Shown here: piece after piece, positions 52,451 to 61,716 of the stretch
Layout: each line of letters starts with the position of its first letter
Position numbering within the stretch: the stretch's first letter is position 1
Origin: Bryobacteraceae bacterium
Lineage (GTDB): Bacteria > Acidobacteriota > Terriglobia > Bryobacterales > Bryobacteraceae
DNA: 64,000 bases
Assembly (NCBI GenBank): GCA_947458745.1
Contig: CANGYQ010000015.1
Location: 1 to 64,000 of the forward strand
Reading direction: 5' to 3'
Program-made: the position numbers and the translations under genes
The notes under the pieces: model-generated
What the model was told of the DNA's origin: nothing
The model's input: the letters and a program-made list of their open reading frames with translations, nothing else
Databases searched by the model: none

Positions 52451-54769
52451 ATGCTTCGCGCACTCATTTCCGCCTTCACCGTTGCGCTCTCCATCGCAGC
52501 CCAAGCGCCCGTCCCCCCGGCGAAAGTGGCAGCTCCGGCTCCCGCGCAGACGCATCAGAGGTTGCTCAACCGGTATTGCGTGGCCTGCCACAACGAGCAG
52601 TTGAAGACCGCCGACATCGCCATCACCAGTTTGAAGACCACGGCCATCGCAGCCGACGCCGCGCCGTGGGAGAAGGTGCTGCGCAAGGTCCGGACCGGTG
52701 AGATGCCTCCGGTGGGCGCGCCGCAGCCCGACAAGGCGGCGGCATTGTCGCTGTCAACCTGGCTGGAAGGTGAACTCGATCGCAATGCGGCCGCCCAACC
52801 CAACCCCGGCGCACCGGCCATCCATCGCCTGAACCGGGCCGAGTATTCGAACGCCGTGCGCGATCTGGTGGCACTGGATCTCGACAACGCCGCGACTTTG
52901 CCGGCGGATGATTCCGGCTACGGCTTCGACAACATCGGTTCCGTACTGACCATTTCGCCGCTGCACATGGAAAAGTACATGTCCACCGCCCGGCGCGTCA
53001 GCCGTCTGGCGCTGGGCAACGTGAAATCGAAGCCAGCCATCGAGAAGTACAGCCCCACGGCGGCTACTAATGGCGAAACCGGCGGGGAACTGCCGCTGAC
53101 CGTGCGGGGCGGGATCGTGGTGCGGCCCTACTTTCCGGTGGAAGCTGAGTATTCGATCATGGTGCGGGTCCGGGGTAATCCATCATCGACGCTGCCGCCG
53201 CCGAAACTGGATCTTCGCGTGGACGGCAAGCGTGTCCAGTTGCTGGATGTGGCCATTAACGCCGCTGAAGAGGCTCAGATTTCACGCAATGTGGAGATCC
53301 GGGTTCCGTTGAAGCCCGGCAAGCACACGATTGGCGCAGGCTTCCTGCCGGAACTGGCGAAGGTGGAGGGTGGAGCAGTGGCGCGCGGCCCGCTGGCCCC
53401 GCCGCCGTCTTCGCCCGCCTCAGTGGATTACGTGCTGATCGGCGGTCCCTTTGATCCCAAGGGTCCGGGGAACTCAGAGTCGCGCGCTCGCGTCCTCACC
53501 TGCCGCCCCGGCCCCGGCCTTCCCGAAACTACCTGCGCGCAACGCATCATCAACACCCTCGCCCGCCGCGCCTACCGCCGGCCGGTCACGCTGGCGGACA
53601 CGGCCCCGTTGATGAAGGTATTCGCCATGGGACGCAAGGATGGCAACAGCTTTGAGGCCGGTATCGAAACTGCGTTGCGGGCGATTCTGGTTTCGCCGCA
53701 CTTCCTGTTCCGGGTGGAGAAGTCACCCGCCAATGCCCTGCCCGGGTCGCGGCATCGCATCTCCGACCTGGAGCTAGCCTCGCGCCTGTCTTTCTTTATC
53801 TGGAGCAGCATCCCGGACGACGAGCTGTTGCAGCTGGCCTCGCAGAATCGTTTGCGTCCGGTGCTGGCCGCTCAAGTGAAGCGGATGCTGGCCGACCCCA
53901 AGTCTCGCGCCCTGGTCGAGAACTTTGCGGGGCAGTGGTTGCAGCTCCGCAACGTGGCCAACTGGCGGCCGGACCCGGACAAGTTCCCCAAGTTCGATGA
54001 GCCGTTGCGGTTCGCCATGCAGCGAGAAACTGAGCTGTTTGTCGAGCACATCGTGCGGGAAGACCGCAATGTTCTCGAGTTTCTGAACGCTGATTACTCG
54101 TTCTTGAACGAACGGCTGGCCAATCACTATGGCGTCCCCGGCGTAAAGGGTTCGTACTTTCGCCGCGTGCCGCTGAATGGGGAGGAGCGTGGGGGCGTAC
54201 TGACCCATGGCAGTGTCCTACTGGTCTCGTCTTATCCCACCCGCACTTCGCCCGTCCTGCGCGGCAAGTGGGTGCTCGAAAACATTCTCGCTTCCCCGCC
54301 CCCACCGCCGCCGCCCAACGTGCCGGACCTGAAGGCCAGCGCTGCCAATTCAGCCAAGGATCTGCGCAAGGCGCTGGAGGAGCATCGCGCGAACATCGCC
54401 TGCGCGGCCTGCCATTCGCGGCTCGATCCGCTGGGCTTTGCGCTTGAAAACTTTGACGCGGTCGGCACTTACCGCAAGACCGAAGATGGTGCCGCGGTCG
54501 ATTCCTCCGGGGCACTGCCCGGTGGGGCGACGTTCCGCGGGCCGTCCGGGTTGAGGCAGGTGTTGATGGAGCGCAGTGACCAGTTTGTCGACTGCATCTC
54601 CGAGAAGCTACTGACCTATGCGTTGGGCCGTGGCCTGGAGCATTACGATCTGCCCACCGTGCGCAGCATCCGGCGCGAAACAGCCAAGAACGGCTATCAA
54701 TTCTCCGCGCTCGCGCTGGCGATCGCCAATAGCGTACCATTCCAGATGAGGAGGACTCCCGACCGATGA
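52451..54769 (+). CDS. DUF1592/DUF1588 cytochrome c-like exported protein
   Basis: 772 residues from ATG 52451 with signal peptide (MLRALISAFTVALSIAAQAP). An N-terminal heme-binding motif RYCVACHNEQLKT (CxxCH, Cys43-His47) is followed by DUF1587 (HRLNRAEYSNAVRDLVALD), DUF1595/DUF1592 (RRAYRRPVT, SFEAGIETALRAILVSPHFLFRVE, ELASRLSFFIWSSIPDDELL), DUF1588 with a second CxxCH (IACAACHSRLDPLGFALENFD), and DUF1585 (LTYALGRGLEHYD). These proteins are common in planctomycetes and acidobacteria and have no proven reaction. It overlaps the DUF1552 gene by 4 bp (ATGA). Confidence 0.95.
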   Translation: MLRALISAFTVALSIAAQAPVPPAKVAAPAPAQTHQRLLNRYCVACHNEQLKTADIAITSLKTTAIAADAAPWEKVLRKVRTGEMPPVGAPQPDKAAALSLSTWLEGELDRNAAAQPNPGAPAIHRLNRAEYSNAVRDLVALDLDNAATLPADDSGYGFDNIGSVLTISPLHMEKYMSTARRVSRLALGNVKSKPAIEKYSPTAATNGETGGELPLTVRGGIVVRPYFPVEAEYSIMVRVRGNPSSTLPPPKLDLRVDGKRVQLLDVAINAAEEAQISRNVEIRVPLKPGKHTIGAGFLPELAKVEGGAVARGPLAPPPSSPASVDYVLIGGPFDPKGPGNSESRARVLTCRPGPGLPETTCAQRIINTLARRAYRRPVTLADTAPLMKVFAMGRKDGNSFEAGIETALRAILVSPHFLFRVEKSPANALPGSRHRISDLELASRLSFFIWSSIPDDELLQLASQNRLRPVLAAQVKRMLADPKSRALVENFAGQWLQLRNVANWRPDPDKFPKFDEPLRFAMQRETELFVEHIVREDRNVLEFLNADYSFLNERLANHYGVPGVKGSYFRRVPLNGEERGGVLTHGSVLLVSSYPTRTSPVLRGKWVLENILASPPPPPPPNVPDLKASAANSAKDLRKALEEHRANIACAACHSRLDPLGFALENFDAVGTYRKTEDGAAVDSSGALPGGATFRGPSGLRQVLMERSDQFVDCISEKLLTYALGRGLEHYDLPTVRSIRRETAKNGYQFSALALAIANSVPFQMRRTPDR

Positions 54770-56121
54770 TCTTGACGAATAAGGCCCTTTCCCGCCGCAG
54801 CCTGTTGCGTGGCTTGGGCACGGCGGTCGCGCTGCCCTTCCTCGATGCCATGTCTCCGGCGCTGGCCGGCCCGGCCAAATCTGGGGCCGCGCCGCTGCGG
54901 ACCGCCTTTGTCTATGTGCCCAACGGCATCATCATGAAGGACTGGACGCCGGCGGTCGAAGGCAAGGCGTTTGAGTTCACCAAGACACTGCAGTCGCTGG
55001 CCCCGTTCCGCGAGAACTTGCTGGTGATGTCGGGTCTGGACCACTACACGGGTCAGGCGCTGGGCGATGGTGCGGGCGATCACGCCCGGGCCGGTGCGAC
55101 CTGGCTGACCGGCGTCCACCCCAAGAAGACCCAAGGCGCGGACATCCAGGCCGGCGTATCGATCGACCAGATTCTGGCCAAAGAGATTGGCCGCCAGACG
55201 ACGCTGCCGTCGCTGGAGATTGGCCTGGAAGACAACCGGCTGGTGGGCAACTGCGATTCCGGCTACAGCTGCGCCTACAGCAACACCCTTTCCTGGAGTT
55301 CGCCATCGACGCCGCTGCCGCCGGAGATGAATCCGCGGGCCGTGTTCGAACGGCTGTTTGGTGACGGCGAGACCACTGACCCGGCGGCTCGCATTTTGCA
55401 GGCGCGCCAGGATCGCAGCATTCTCGATTTCGTGCGCGAAGATGCCGGACGCCTGGGCAGTTCGCTGGGCACTGCCGACAAGCGCAAGTTGAGCGAGTAT
55501 CTCGATTCCGTCCGTGAGATCGAGCAGCGCATCCAGCGGGTGGAGGCCCAAAGCGCCGACGCGCCCGATCTCCCGGCCATTGACCGCCCCGGCGGCATTC
55601 CGCCCACTTTTGAAGAGCACGCGCACCTGATGGCGGACCTGATCACCATCGCCTTCCAGGCCGATCTCACCCGTACCATCACCTTCATGATGGGCCGCGA
55701 AGGTGGCAACCGCACGTACCGGTCGATTGGTGTTCCGGACGCCCACCACGGCTTGTCGCACCACTTCAACGACGCCGAGAAGATCGCCAAGCTGCAGAAG
55801 ATCGACCAGCACCACGTGTTGATGTTCAGCTACCTGGTCCAGCGCCTGAAAGAGACCAAGGACGGCGACGGCACACTGCTCGACCATTCCATGGTGGTCT
55901 ACGGCAGCAGCATCAGTGACGGCAACCGGCACGAGCATTTGAACCTGCCAGCGTTGTTGGCGGGTGGCGGCAACGGCCGCGTCCACGGCGGACGACACGT
56001 GCGCTTCCCCAAGGGCACGCCCATGACCAACCTTTACCTGACGATGCTGGAAGCCGCGGGCGTGAAAGCCGAAAAGTTCGGCGACAGCACCGGCAAGATC
56101 AGCCAGTTGTCAAACCTGTAG
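54766..56121 (+). CDS. DUF1552 exported protein
   Basis: 451 residues. The N-terminus has a twin-arginine signal (LSRRSLLRGLGTAVALPFLDAM). Core blocks: RTAFVYVPNGIIMKDWTP, LLVMSGLDHYTGQALGDGAGDHARAGATWLTG, PSLEIGLEDNRLVGNCDSGYSCAYSNTLSW, MMGREGGNRTYRSIGVPDAHHGLSHH and YGSSISDGNRHEHLNLPALL. The family resembles sulfatase or alkaline-phosphatase folds. It is almost always found beside DUF1592 and is probably part of the same exported complex. The convergent gene on the other strand begins 26 bp further. Confidence 0.94.
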   Translation: MILTNKALSRRSLLRGLGTAVALPFLDAMSPALAGPAKSGAAPLRTAFVYVPNGIIMKDWTPAVEGKAFEFTKTLQSLAPFRENLLVMSGLDHYTGQALGDGAGDHARAGATWLTGVHPKKTQGADIQAGVSIDQILAKEIGRQTTLPSLEIGLEDNRLVGNCDSGYSCAYSNTLSWSSPSTPLPPEMNPRAVFERLFGDGETTDPAARILQARQDRSILDFVREDAGRLGSSLGTADKRKLSEYLDSVREIEQRIQRVEAQSADAPDLPAIDRPGGIPPTFEEHAHLMADLITIAFQADLTRTITFMMGREGGNRTYRSIGVPDAHHGLSHHFNDAEKIAKLQKIDQHHVLMFSYLVQRLKETKDGDGTLLDHSMVVYGSSISDGNRHEHLNLPALLAGGGNGRVHGGRHVRFPKGTPMTNLYLTMLEAAGVKAEKFGDSTGKISQLSNL

Positions 56122-56147
56122 CCCGGTCGCGGTGCCGCTGGGCGCCG

Positions 56148-58232
56148 CTAAGCCAGTTCGCTTGGCAGCCGCCAAGCTTCGTCAAACAGAGTGGCCATCA
56201 CGAAGTCTGGAAAGTCAGTCTTCTCTTCGACTTTGAGTACGGCGCAATCTCCGAAGCGGGGTAGTTGGTACTCTCCGCGCAGTTCACTGTCGGGCGCGGT
56301 CAGGCCTGAATTCAGCACGACGTAGCGGCCCGGATTCAGCGGGTTAGGGTAGACCATCGCCAATATATGATCGGCTGGCTTGTAGCTGAAGCGGCCCGCC
56401 TGAATAGCGTCTTGGGTCCACTTGACCGGCAGCTTCGGCATCACTTTCTTGAGCCAGGAGTTGCTACCGGGGTCACCGAATAACACCAGGTGGTACTTAG
56501 CGATGTCGTCCGGTGTCACTTCCGTATCATTCTTCGTCCGGGGGTGGGCGCGCAAGTGCTTGGCATACTGCTTGTCGAACCGGTCCAGCATCCGCAGCGC
56601 CATGCGGTGCGCCGCGTCATTCCAGGGCGTTCCCGTCGGGCGAACCAGCAGGAAGGGGTCCAGGAAGGCATCGTCAATCGGCCCTTGCAGGCCGTGCCGC
56701 TTCACCAAGCCCTTCAGCGGCTTGGCCGCGCGCCAGCCCGCTTTACCTTTCTCGAGCGTCACCGCTGGGGCGGGCTTTACGCGCAAGGTCTGGCCGTCCA
56801 ACTGGAGCTCCGCCGGGTGCTTGATCTCCCGCAGCACCAGCCGAGCCACGTTGCGTGTCGTGATCTGGTAGCGCTTCCCGCCATCCAGGCGCTGAGCGTT
56901 GATCTCGGTGCGTTGGTAGTGCTTCTCCAGCAGCTCCGCCGTCACCCAGAACGAACTGTTATAGCGCGTCGTAAACGTCACGAACCGGATATGGTCCGGT
57001 GACTGAAGGCCCCGGTCGCCATGGAGTTTCAGGAACGCATCCAGCTTCGCCCGGACCTCGGGGCTGGTGCTGTGGCCGGTGTTCTTGGAAATGAAGAAGA
57101 CCGAAGGCGTGCCTTTGGCCTTCAGTTCGTAGGGGTCGCCTTCGGAGGGGAAGCCTTCCCGGGCCAACTGTTCGCGGACCTTGATGGAGGATTCCAGTTG
57201 CCCACGGGTGGGCGTGCCGGGGGGCGCGGCAGGAATCGAGCTGAGGCCGCTTTCGTTCTCGCCGCCATGCCCGGCAATGGGGAGGTTAAAGGCGTTGAGC
57301 GACCAATCGAGAATGTTCTCGTAGATCCTCAAGGTACCCTGCTGATGGGGCGGGAAGCCCGGCATCTGCGACCGGCGCGGCCACGTCCCAGCACCGATTT
57401 CGGCGGCGGCGAAACGGTCCGGGTGGTGCAGTGCGATGTGCCACGCTCCGCAACCGCCCATCGAGAAGCCGCGCAGGAGGATGCGTTGGGGGTCGATTTT
57501 GTAGCGCCGCTGGACTTGCGCGATGGCCTCAAACAGGTCGGCTTCACCGGTGAAGTGATAAGCCATGCCGTTCCAGCGGCCATAGAGGTCCAGCTGAATT
57601 TGCCCGACATCGGCGGGGTTGGAGGTGGATGGCGTCACCTTCATTTCGCGGTCGATGAAGCTGGCTTCGGAATTCTTCTGGTCCCGCCCGTGCAGCCACA
57701 CGTAGAGGCGCACGGGCTTGACGCCGTCGTAGGAGTCCGGCACGCGCAGGCCATAGAGCTGCAGCGAACCATCCAGTTCCGAGCGGAAGCCATGGATACG
57801 CCTTCCCGGTGTCTTCAACCACGGTGCTTGCCCGGCTGCCAGTTGCTTGCCGCGCGCGATGCCGTCATCGAGAACGCGGAATGCGGCCTTCACGTCGTCG
57901 GCGGTGAAGAACTCCTCCGGAAACTGTTGCAGCCAGCTTCCGGCCTTGTGGTAGATCTCGACGTCGGCCACCAGATCCGGGTCAGCCTTGGTGGCTTTCA
58001 AGCTGCTGACCAAGCGCTCCAGTTCGGCGACGCTGGAATCAAGACGCGCCTGCTCCGCTGCGGTAAGCTTCACCGGCGGAGGAGGTGCGGGCTTCGCCGC
58101 GGCCACCGGGGGAGTGCCGGGCGGCTGTTGAGCAAGCGCTTCCGCAAGGCTGGCCGCAGGCAACCAGCCACCCAGTGCGGCCAACCAAGCGCGCCGGCCG
58201 AGTGTCAGGTGAAGAGGCAAAGGAGAACCCAT
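56148..58232 (-). CDS. Exported esterase/peptidase of the prolyl oligopeptidase-like fold
   Basis: 694 residues from ATG 58232, chosen because it opens a Tat-like signal (LTLGRRAWLAALGGWLPAASLAEALAQQ); the frame is open to 58313. The catalytic domain has RLYVWLHGRDQKN and the nucleophile RGFSMGGCGAWHIALHHPDRF (GxSxGG). His could be in FFISKNTGHST. The C-terminal region (TRYNSSFWVTAELLEKHY, NPLNPGRYVVLNSG) is typical of large planctomycete and acidobacterial secreted hydrolases. Substrate unknown; a polysaccharide or ester is likely. Confidence 0.88.
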   Translation of the reverse strand: MGSPLPLHLTLGRRAWLAALGGWLPAASLAEALAQQPPGTPPVAAAKPAPPPPVKLTAAEQARLDSSVAELERLVSSLKATKADPDLVADVEIYHKAGSWLQQFPEEFFTADDVKAAFRVLDDGIARGKQLAAGQAPWLKTPGRRIHGFRSELDGSLQLYGLRVPDSYDGVKPVRLYVWLHGRDQKNSEASFIDREMKVTPSTSNPADVGQIQLDLYGRWNGMAYHFTGEADLFEAIAQVQRRYKIDPQRILLRGFSMGGCGAWHIALHHPDRFAAAEIGAGTWPRRSQMPGFPPHQQGTLRIYENILDWSLNAFNLPIAGHGGENESGLSSIPAAPPGTPTRGQLESSIKVREQLAREGFPSEGDPYELKAKGTPSVFFISKNTGHSTSPEVRAKLDAFLKLHGDRGLQSPDHIRFVTFTTRYNSSFWVTAELLEKHYQRTEINAQRLDGGKRYQITTRNVARLVLREIKHPAELQLDGQTLRVKPAPAVTLEKGKAGWRAAKPLKGLVKRHGLQGPIDDAFLDPFLLVRPTGTPWNDAAHRMALRMLDRFDKQYAKHLRAHPRTKNDTEVTPDDIAKYHLVLFGDPGSNSWLKKVMPKLPVKWTQDAIQAGRFSYKPADHILAMVYPNPLNPGRYVVLNSGLTAPDSELRGEYQLPRFGDCAVLKVEEKTDFPDFVMATLFDEAWRLPSELA

Positions 58233-58328
58233 TGCTGGCCACTGTATCGCGCGGCGCGTGGCGCCGCCAAGTGGTTCACTTCGGCACCACGGCCATGGCA
58301 CAGTAGTGAGCAAGGATCGCCCACCACC

Positions 58329-59774
58329 TTGAACCTGATTCAGCTCTTTGATGTCTCACTCCGCCTGCGAGCCAGCCAGCCCGCGCTTGACTGGAAAGGC
58401 GACACCTACACTTTCGGAGACCTGGACGCCCGCAGCAACCGGCTGGCGCAGGCCTTGGCCGCGCGCGGAGTCCGCCAAGGCGACCGCGTGGCCGTCTATC
58501 TGGCCAACCGGATCGAGTTTATTGATCTCTATCTGGCCGTGCTGAAGCTGGGCGCGATCTTTGTGCCGGTGAACATTCTCTATCGCGAACGCGAACTGGC
58601 GCACATCCTCACCGATGCGGAGCCCAAGGCGCTGATTGCGGCCGGGGACGTGCCGGCGGCGTTTCCCGTGTGGCCGATCGACACGCTGATGGCGGAGGCG
58701 GCGGGGATGCCGGACCAGCGGCCGGTGGCGGCCGTCGATGGCGATGACGCTGCATCGCTGATCTATACGTCGGGCACCACGGGCGTCTCCAAAGGCGCGA
58801 TTCTTACTCACAACAATTTCGCGGCCAACACGGCCAACATCCTCACCGCCTGGCAGATCACTTCGGCGGACCGCTTGTTGCTCGGGCTGCCGCTGTTCCA
58901 CGTGCATGGCTTGGGCAATGGTCTGCACGCGTGGCTGGCCAGCGGCCTGCGGTTGCGGCTCCTGGAGCGGTTTGAAGCGGGCCGCATTGGCGCGGAGCTG
59001 CTGGAGTTTCAGCCGACACTGTTCTTCGGCGTGCCGACGATGTACGTCCGGCTGATGGAACTGGAGCCGGAGACAGCGCGCCAGATTGGCCGGACCGCGC
59101 GCCTTTTTGTTTGCGGTTCGGCCCCGCTACCGGCACAGTTGATGCAGGAGTTTGGCGAACGTTTCGGCAGCGTCATCCTGGAGCGTTATGGCATGACGGA
59201 GACGCTGATGAACATCAGCAATCCCTATGCGGGGGAGCGCCGCCCGGGCAGCGTCGGATTGCCATTGCCAGGCATCTCCGTCAAGATCCTGGATGCGGCC
59301 GGACAACCGGTGGCGGTCGGCGAGACGGGCGAACTGTTTGTGAAAGGGCCCAATGTCTGTTCCGGCTACTGGCGCCGCGAAGAGGCATCCCAGGCCGCCT
59401 TCAGCGACGGCTGGTTCCGCACCGGTGACCTGGGCATGAAAACCGCCGACGGCTACTACACCCTGCAAGGCCGCCGCAGCGACCTGATCATCTCCGGGGG
59501 CTTCAACATCTATCCGCGAGAAATTGAGGAGTTCCTGCTGGAACAGCCGGAAGTGGCGGAGGCGGCGGTGGTGGGCGTACCGGATCGGGCTCGGGGAGAA
59601 CTGCCCTACGCTTATCTGGTGGCCCGCGAAGGTGCGTCGATTGACCCCGCCCAGATGGAAGCCCGCTGCCGGGCTGCGCTGGCCTCATTCAAGCTGCCGC
59701 GAGCGTTTGTCACCGTGCCCGCCCTGCCCCGCAACGCGTTGGGCAAAGTGCAGAAGCACTTGCTACCGCGCTGA
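58329..59774 (+). CDS. Acyl-CoA synthetase, malonyl-CoA synthetase-like
   Basis: 481 residues from TTG 58329 (AAGGA 12 bp upstream; the longer frame to 57021 is antisense of the esterase gene). AMP-binding motifs: LIYTSGTTGVSKGAILTHNN, FHVHGLGNGLHAWLASG, RYGMTETLMNISNPYAGERRPGSVGLPLPG, GWFRTGDLG, GRRSDLIISGGFNIYPREIEE and the lysine in PRNALGKVQKHLL. The compact length and the 'NIYP' and 'GKVQK' motifs resemble malonyl- or methylmalonyl-CoA synthetase (MatB). The exact acid is not certain. It converges on moxR with 7 bp between stops. Confidence 0.92.
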   Translation: MNLIQLFDVSLRLRASQPALDWKGDTYTFGDLDARSNRLAQALAARGVRQGDRVAVYLANRIEFIDLYLAVLKLGAIFVPVNILYRERELAHILTDAEPKALIAAGDVPAAFPVWPIDTLMAEAAGMPDQRPVAAVDGDDAASLIYTSGTTGVSKGAILTHNNFAANTANILTAWQITSADRLLLGLPLFHVHGLGNGLHAWLASGLRLRLLERFEAGRIGAELLEFQPTLFFGVPTMYVRLMELEPETARQIGRTARLFVCGSAPLPAQLMQEFGERFGSVILERYGMTETLMNISNPYAGERRPGSVGLPLPGISVKILDAAGQPVAVGETGELFVKGPNVCSGYWRREEASQAAFSDGWFRTGDLGMKTADGYYTLQGRRSDLIISGGFNIYPREIEEFLLEQPEVAEAAVVGVPDRARGELPYAYLVAREGASIDPAQMEARCRAALASFKLPRAFVTVPALPRNALGKVQKHLLPR

Positions 59775-59781
59775 TCGGCAA

Positions 59782-60738
59782 CTAGAGCGGCACGGCGATT
59801 TCAGACAGGATGCTCTCGATGACGCGTTCGGCGGCGCCCGCGCCGCGCTGGGACAGGGTGGAACGCGTGTTGAGCATCACGCGATGGGCGCAGACCGGGA
59901 TGACCACCTGCTTGATGTCGTCCGGGATGACGTAATCGCGACCAGCCACCAGCGCCATGGCTTGCGCCACCCGGTAGATGCCCTGCGCGCCACGGGGGCT
60001 GACGCCCAGCGAGAGCGCCTCATGCTGGCGGGTGCGGGCCACGATTGCCAGCGCGTAGTCCACCAGCGCCTCATCCACGGTCACTTCGGCCACGCGGGCT
60101 TGGGCCTCCAGCAAATCTTCCCGCGAGAGCACGGGTACGGCATGGGAGCTTGCCGTATCGTCCTGCTGGCGGATGATAGCGCGCTCACTGGCCAGGTCCG
60201 GGTAGCCCAGCGTGATCCGCAGCAGGAACCGGTCCAGTTGCGATTCCGGCAAGGGATAGGTGCCGTGATGTTCTGCTGGATTCTGGGTGGCAATCACCAT
60301 GAAGGGTGCCGCCAGCGGGTGCGTCTCGCCATCGACGGTGACCTGGCCCTCATTCATCGCTTCCAGCAGAGCGGATTGCGTTTTGGGCGTAGCGCGGTTG
60401 ATCTCATCGGCCAACAGGAAGTTGGTGAAAACGGGACCGCGCTTAAACTCGAACTCGGCCGTCAACGCGTTGTAAATAGTGACGCCTACAATGTCGGACG
60501 GCAGCATGTCGGAGGTGCATTGCAGACGGTGGAAACCGCACCCGACAGCGCGGGCCAAGGCATGGGCCAACGTCGTTTTGCCCACACCGGGCACATCTTC
60601 GATCAGCAGGTGGCCCCGCGCCAGAAGACAGGAGAGCGCCAGGCGAATCGCCTCGGCCTTGCCTCGGATGATATTTGAGACAGCTAATTCAAGCGTGCGG
60701 ACGGCAGAACCCGCGACGCCTGATGCCCTCTGCCGCAT
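59782..60738 (-). CDS. MoxR-family AAA ATPase
   Basis: 318 residues. Walker A GVGKTT (51-56) in LLIEDVPGVGKTTLAHALAR; Walker B FLLADEINRATPKTQSALLEAM; sensor 1 FMVIATQNPAEHHGTYPLPESQLDRFLLRI; C-terminal lid with PRGAQGIYRVAQAMALVAGRDYVIPDDIK. MoxR ATPases are chaperones that often work with DUF58 and transglutaminase-like membrane proteins. No such partner is adjacent; the TgpA-like gene lies at 12-14 kb. TACAGT on the minus strand ends 6 nt before ATG. Confidence 0.95.
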   Translation of the reverse strand: MRQRASGVAGSAVRTLELAVSNIIRGKAEAIRLALSCLLARGHLLIEDVPGVGKTTLAHALARAVGCGFHRLQCTSDMLPSDIVGVTIYNALTAEFEFKRGPVFTNFLLADEINRATPKTQSALLEAMNEGQVTVDGETHPLAAPFMVIATQNPAEHHGTYPLPESQLDRFLLRITLGYPDLASERAIIRQQDDTASSHAVPVLSREDLLEAQARVAEVTVDEALVDYALAIVARTRQHEALSLGVSPRGAQGIYRVAQAMALVAGRDYVIPDDIKQVVIPVCAHRVMLNTRSTLSQRGAGAAERVIESILSEIAVPL

Positions 60739-60814
60739 GGCCTCACTGTAACACGGCCGTGCGCCGAGCCCGCTCTACCCGCAGGGGGCAAAGGTTTGAT
60801 AGTCTAAGAGAGCT

Positions 60815-61360
60815 ATGAGGATCTTGACAGCAACTGTTTTATTCGCGCTTTCTGCGGCCGCGCTGATGGCCCAGGATGGATCGATCGTCGCCCGCGGGAA
60901 GCCTGGCAATGCAGGTTTGTTCGTCGATGGCAAGTATGTCGGACCCGCCTCCCGTTTCACGGTGCCGGAGAAGTACGCGATCGCGCCAGGCGAACACGAA
61001 GTTTCACTGAGGGACCCGCGGTTTGAGGATTTCACCACCAAGGTGACCGTCGTCGCTAGGAAGAAGACCAAGATCAGCTATAAGCTGAAGCCGCTGACGC
61101 TGCCCAACGGGCCCTTTGGTCTCCTGAAGCTGGGTGGTGATGGCTCTGAGAGCTTTATCTCCATCGCGGCCGGCGACACCGGTGCGGTGATGATTAACGA
61201 TAAGTTCTTTGGCCATGTGGACGAGTTCAATAACGCGGGTAGCGGCATGCTGCTGCCGGCCGGCACGTACCGGCTGAAGTTGGTGGGTTCGCAGTTCAAC
61301 GTCGATCAGGATGTGACGGTGGAAGCGAACAAGACCACCCGGGTTCCGCTGAAGAAGTAG
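60815..61360 (+). CDS. Exported PEGA-domain protein
   Basis: 181 residues with signal peptide (MRILTATVLFALSAAALMAQ). Two PEGA-like repeats: NAGLFVDGKYVGPASRFTVPEKYAIAPGEHEVSL with FTTKVTVVARKKTKISYKL, and GAVMINDKFFGHVDEFNNA with LLPAGTYRLKLVGSQFNVDQDVTVEA. PEGA modules are found in surface-layer-like or cell-envelope proteins. No enzymatic motif. A strong terminator follows, so this is a single-gene unit. Confidence 0.85.
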   Translation: MRILTATVLFALSAAALMAQDGSIVARGKPGNAGLFVDGKYVGPASRFTVPEKYAIAPGEHEVSLRDPRFEDFTTKVTVVARKKTKISYKLKPLTLPNGPFGLLKLGGDGSESFISIAAGDTGAVMINDKFFGHVDEFNNAGSGMLLPAGTYRLKLVGSQFNVDQDVTVEANKTTRVPLKK

Positions 61361-61387
61361 TTTTAGCTTTTCGCTGGAGTTCGAGAG

Positions 61388-61452
61388 ACTCCCCGCCCTG
61401 GCAGCCGCCGAAAGGCCGATGGCTGCACCAAGGCGGGGAGTTTTTCGTTTTT
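61388..61452 (+). terminator. Rho-independent terminator after the PEGA gene
   Basis: ACTCCCCGCC pairs with GGCGGGGAGT, with inner TGG/CCA and CAGCC/GGCTG pairing, followed by TTTTTCGTTTTT. It starts 28 bp after the stop. Confidence 0.9.
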
Positions 61453-61558
61453 GGCTCAGCGCACGGTCTCATTGGCGCGGAACACTTCAAACATTCCCGC
61501 CAAGCAGCCAAGAACTCCTGTGCTGCTGGTAGTTCAATAAATTCTGGTGGTTACGTGG

Positions 61559-61694
61559 TGGCGCAGGATGTCAGCCTGCAGGCGGAATTCATTCCGCCTC
61601 GGGGCGAGGGGAAGAAGAAAAAGGCATCGGTAAGAGGCGTCCACGGTGAACCGGCGGGACTGAATGTCCCGCTGCAGGCTGACAGCCTGCGCCA
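61559..61694. repeat. Nested palindromic repeat, REP/BIME- or MITE-like
   Basis: A 23-bp inverted repeat (61559-61581 and 61672-61694, one mismatch) encloses two smaller palindromes: GGCGGAATTCATTCCGCC at 61581-61598 and GCGGGACTGAATGTCCCGC at 61654-61672. The whole unit can fold as a cruciform with two internal hairpins. It carries no gene and lies between the PEGA gene terminator and the DUF507 gene. Such units are repeated many times in some acidobacterial genomes; only one copy occurs here. Confidence 0.85.
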
Positions 61695-61716
61695 ATCTCC
61701 CAAATGACGCACTACA

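Noticed and set aside
57021..58328. 917-residue open frame ending in the acyl-CoA synthetase
   Set aside because: The first 436 codons are antisense of the exported hydrolase gene and show no protein family; the family sequence begins at 58329.
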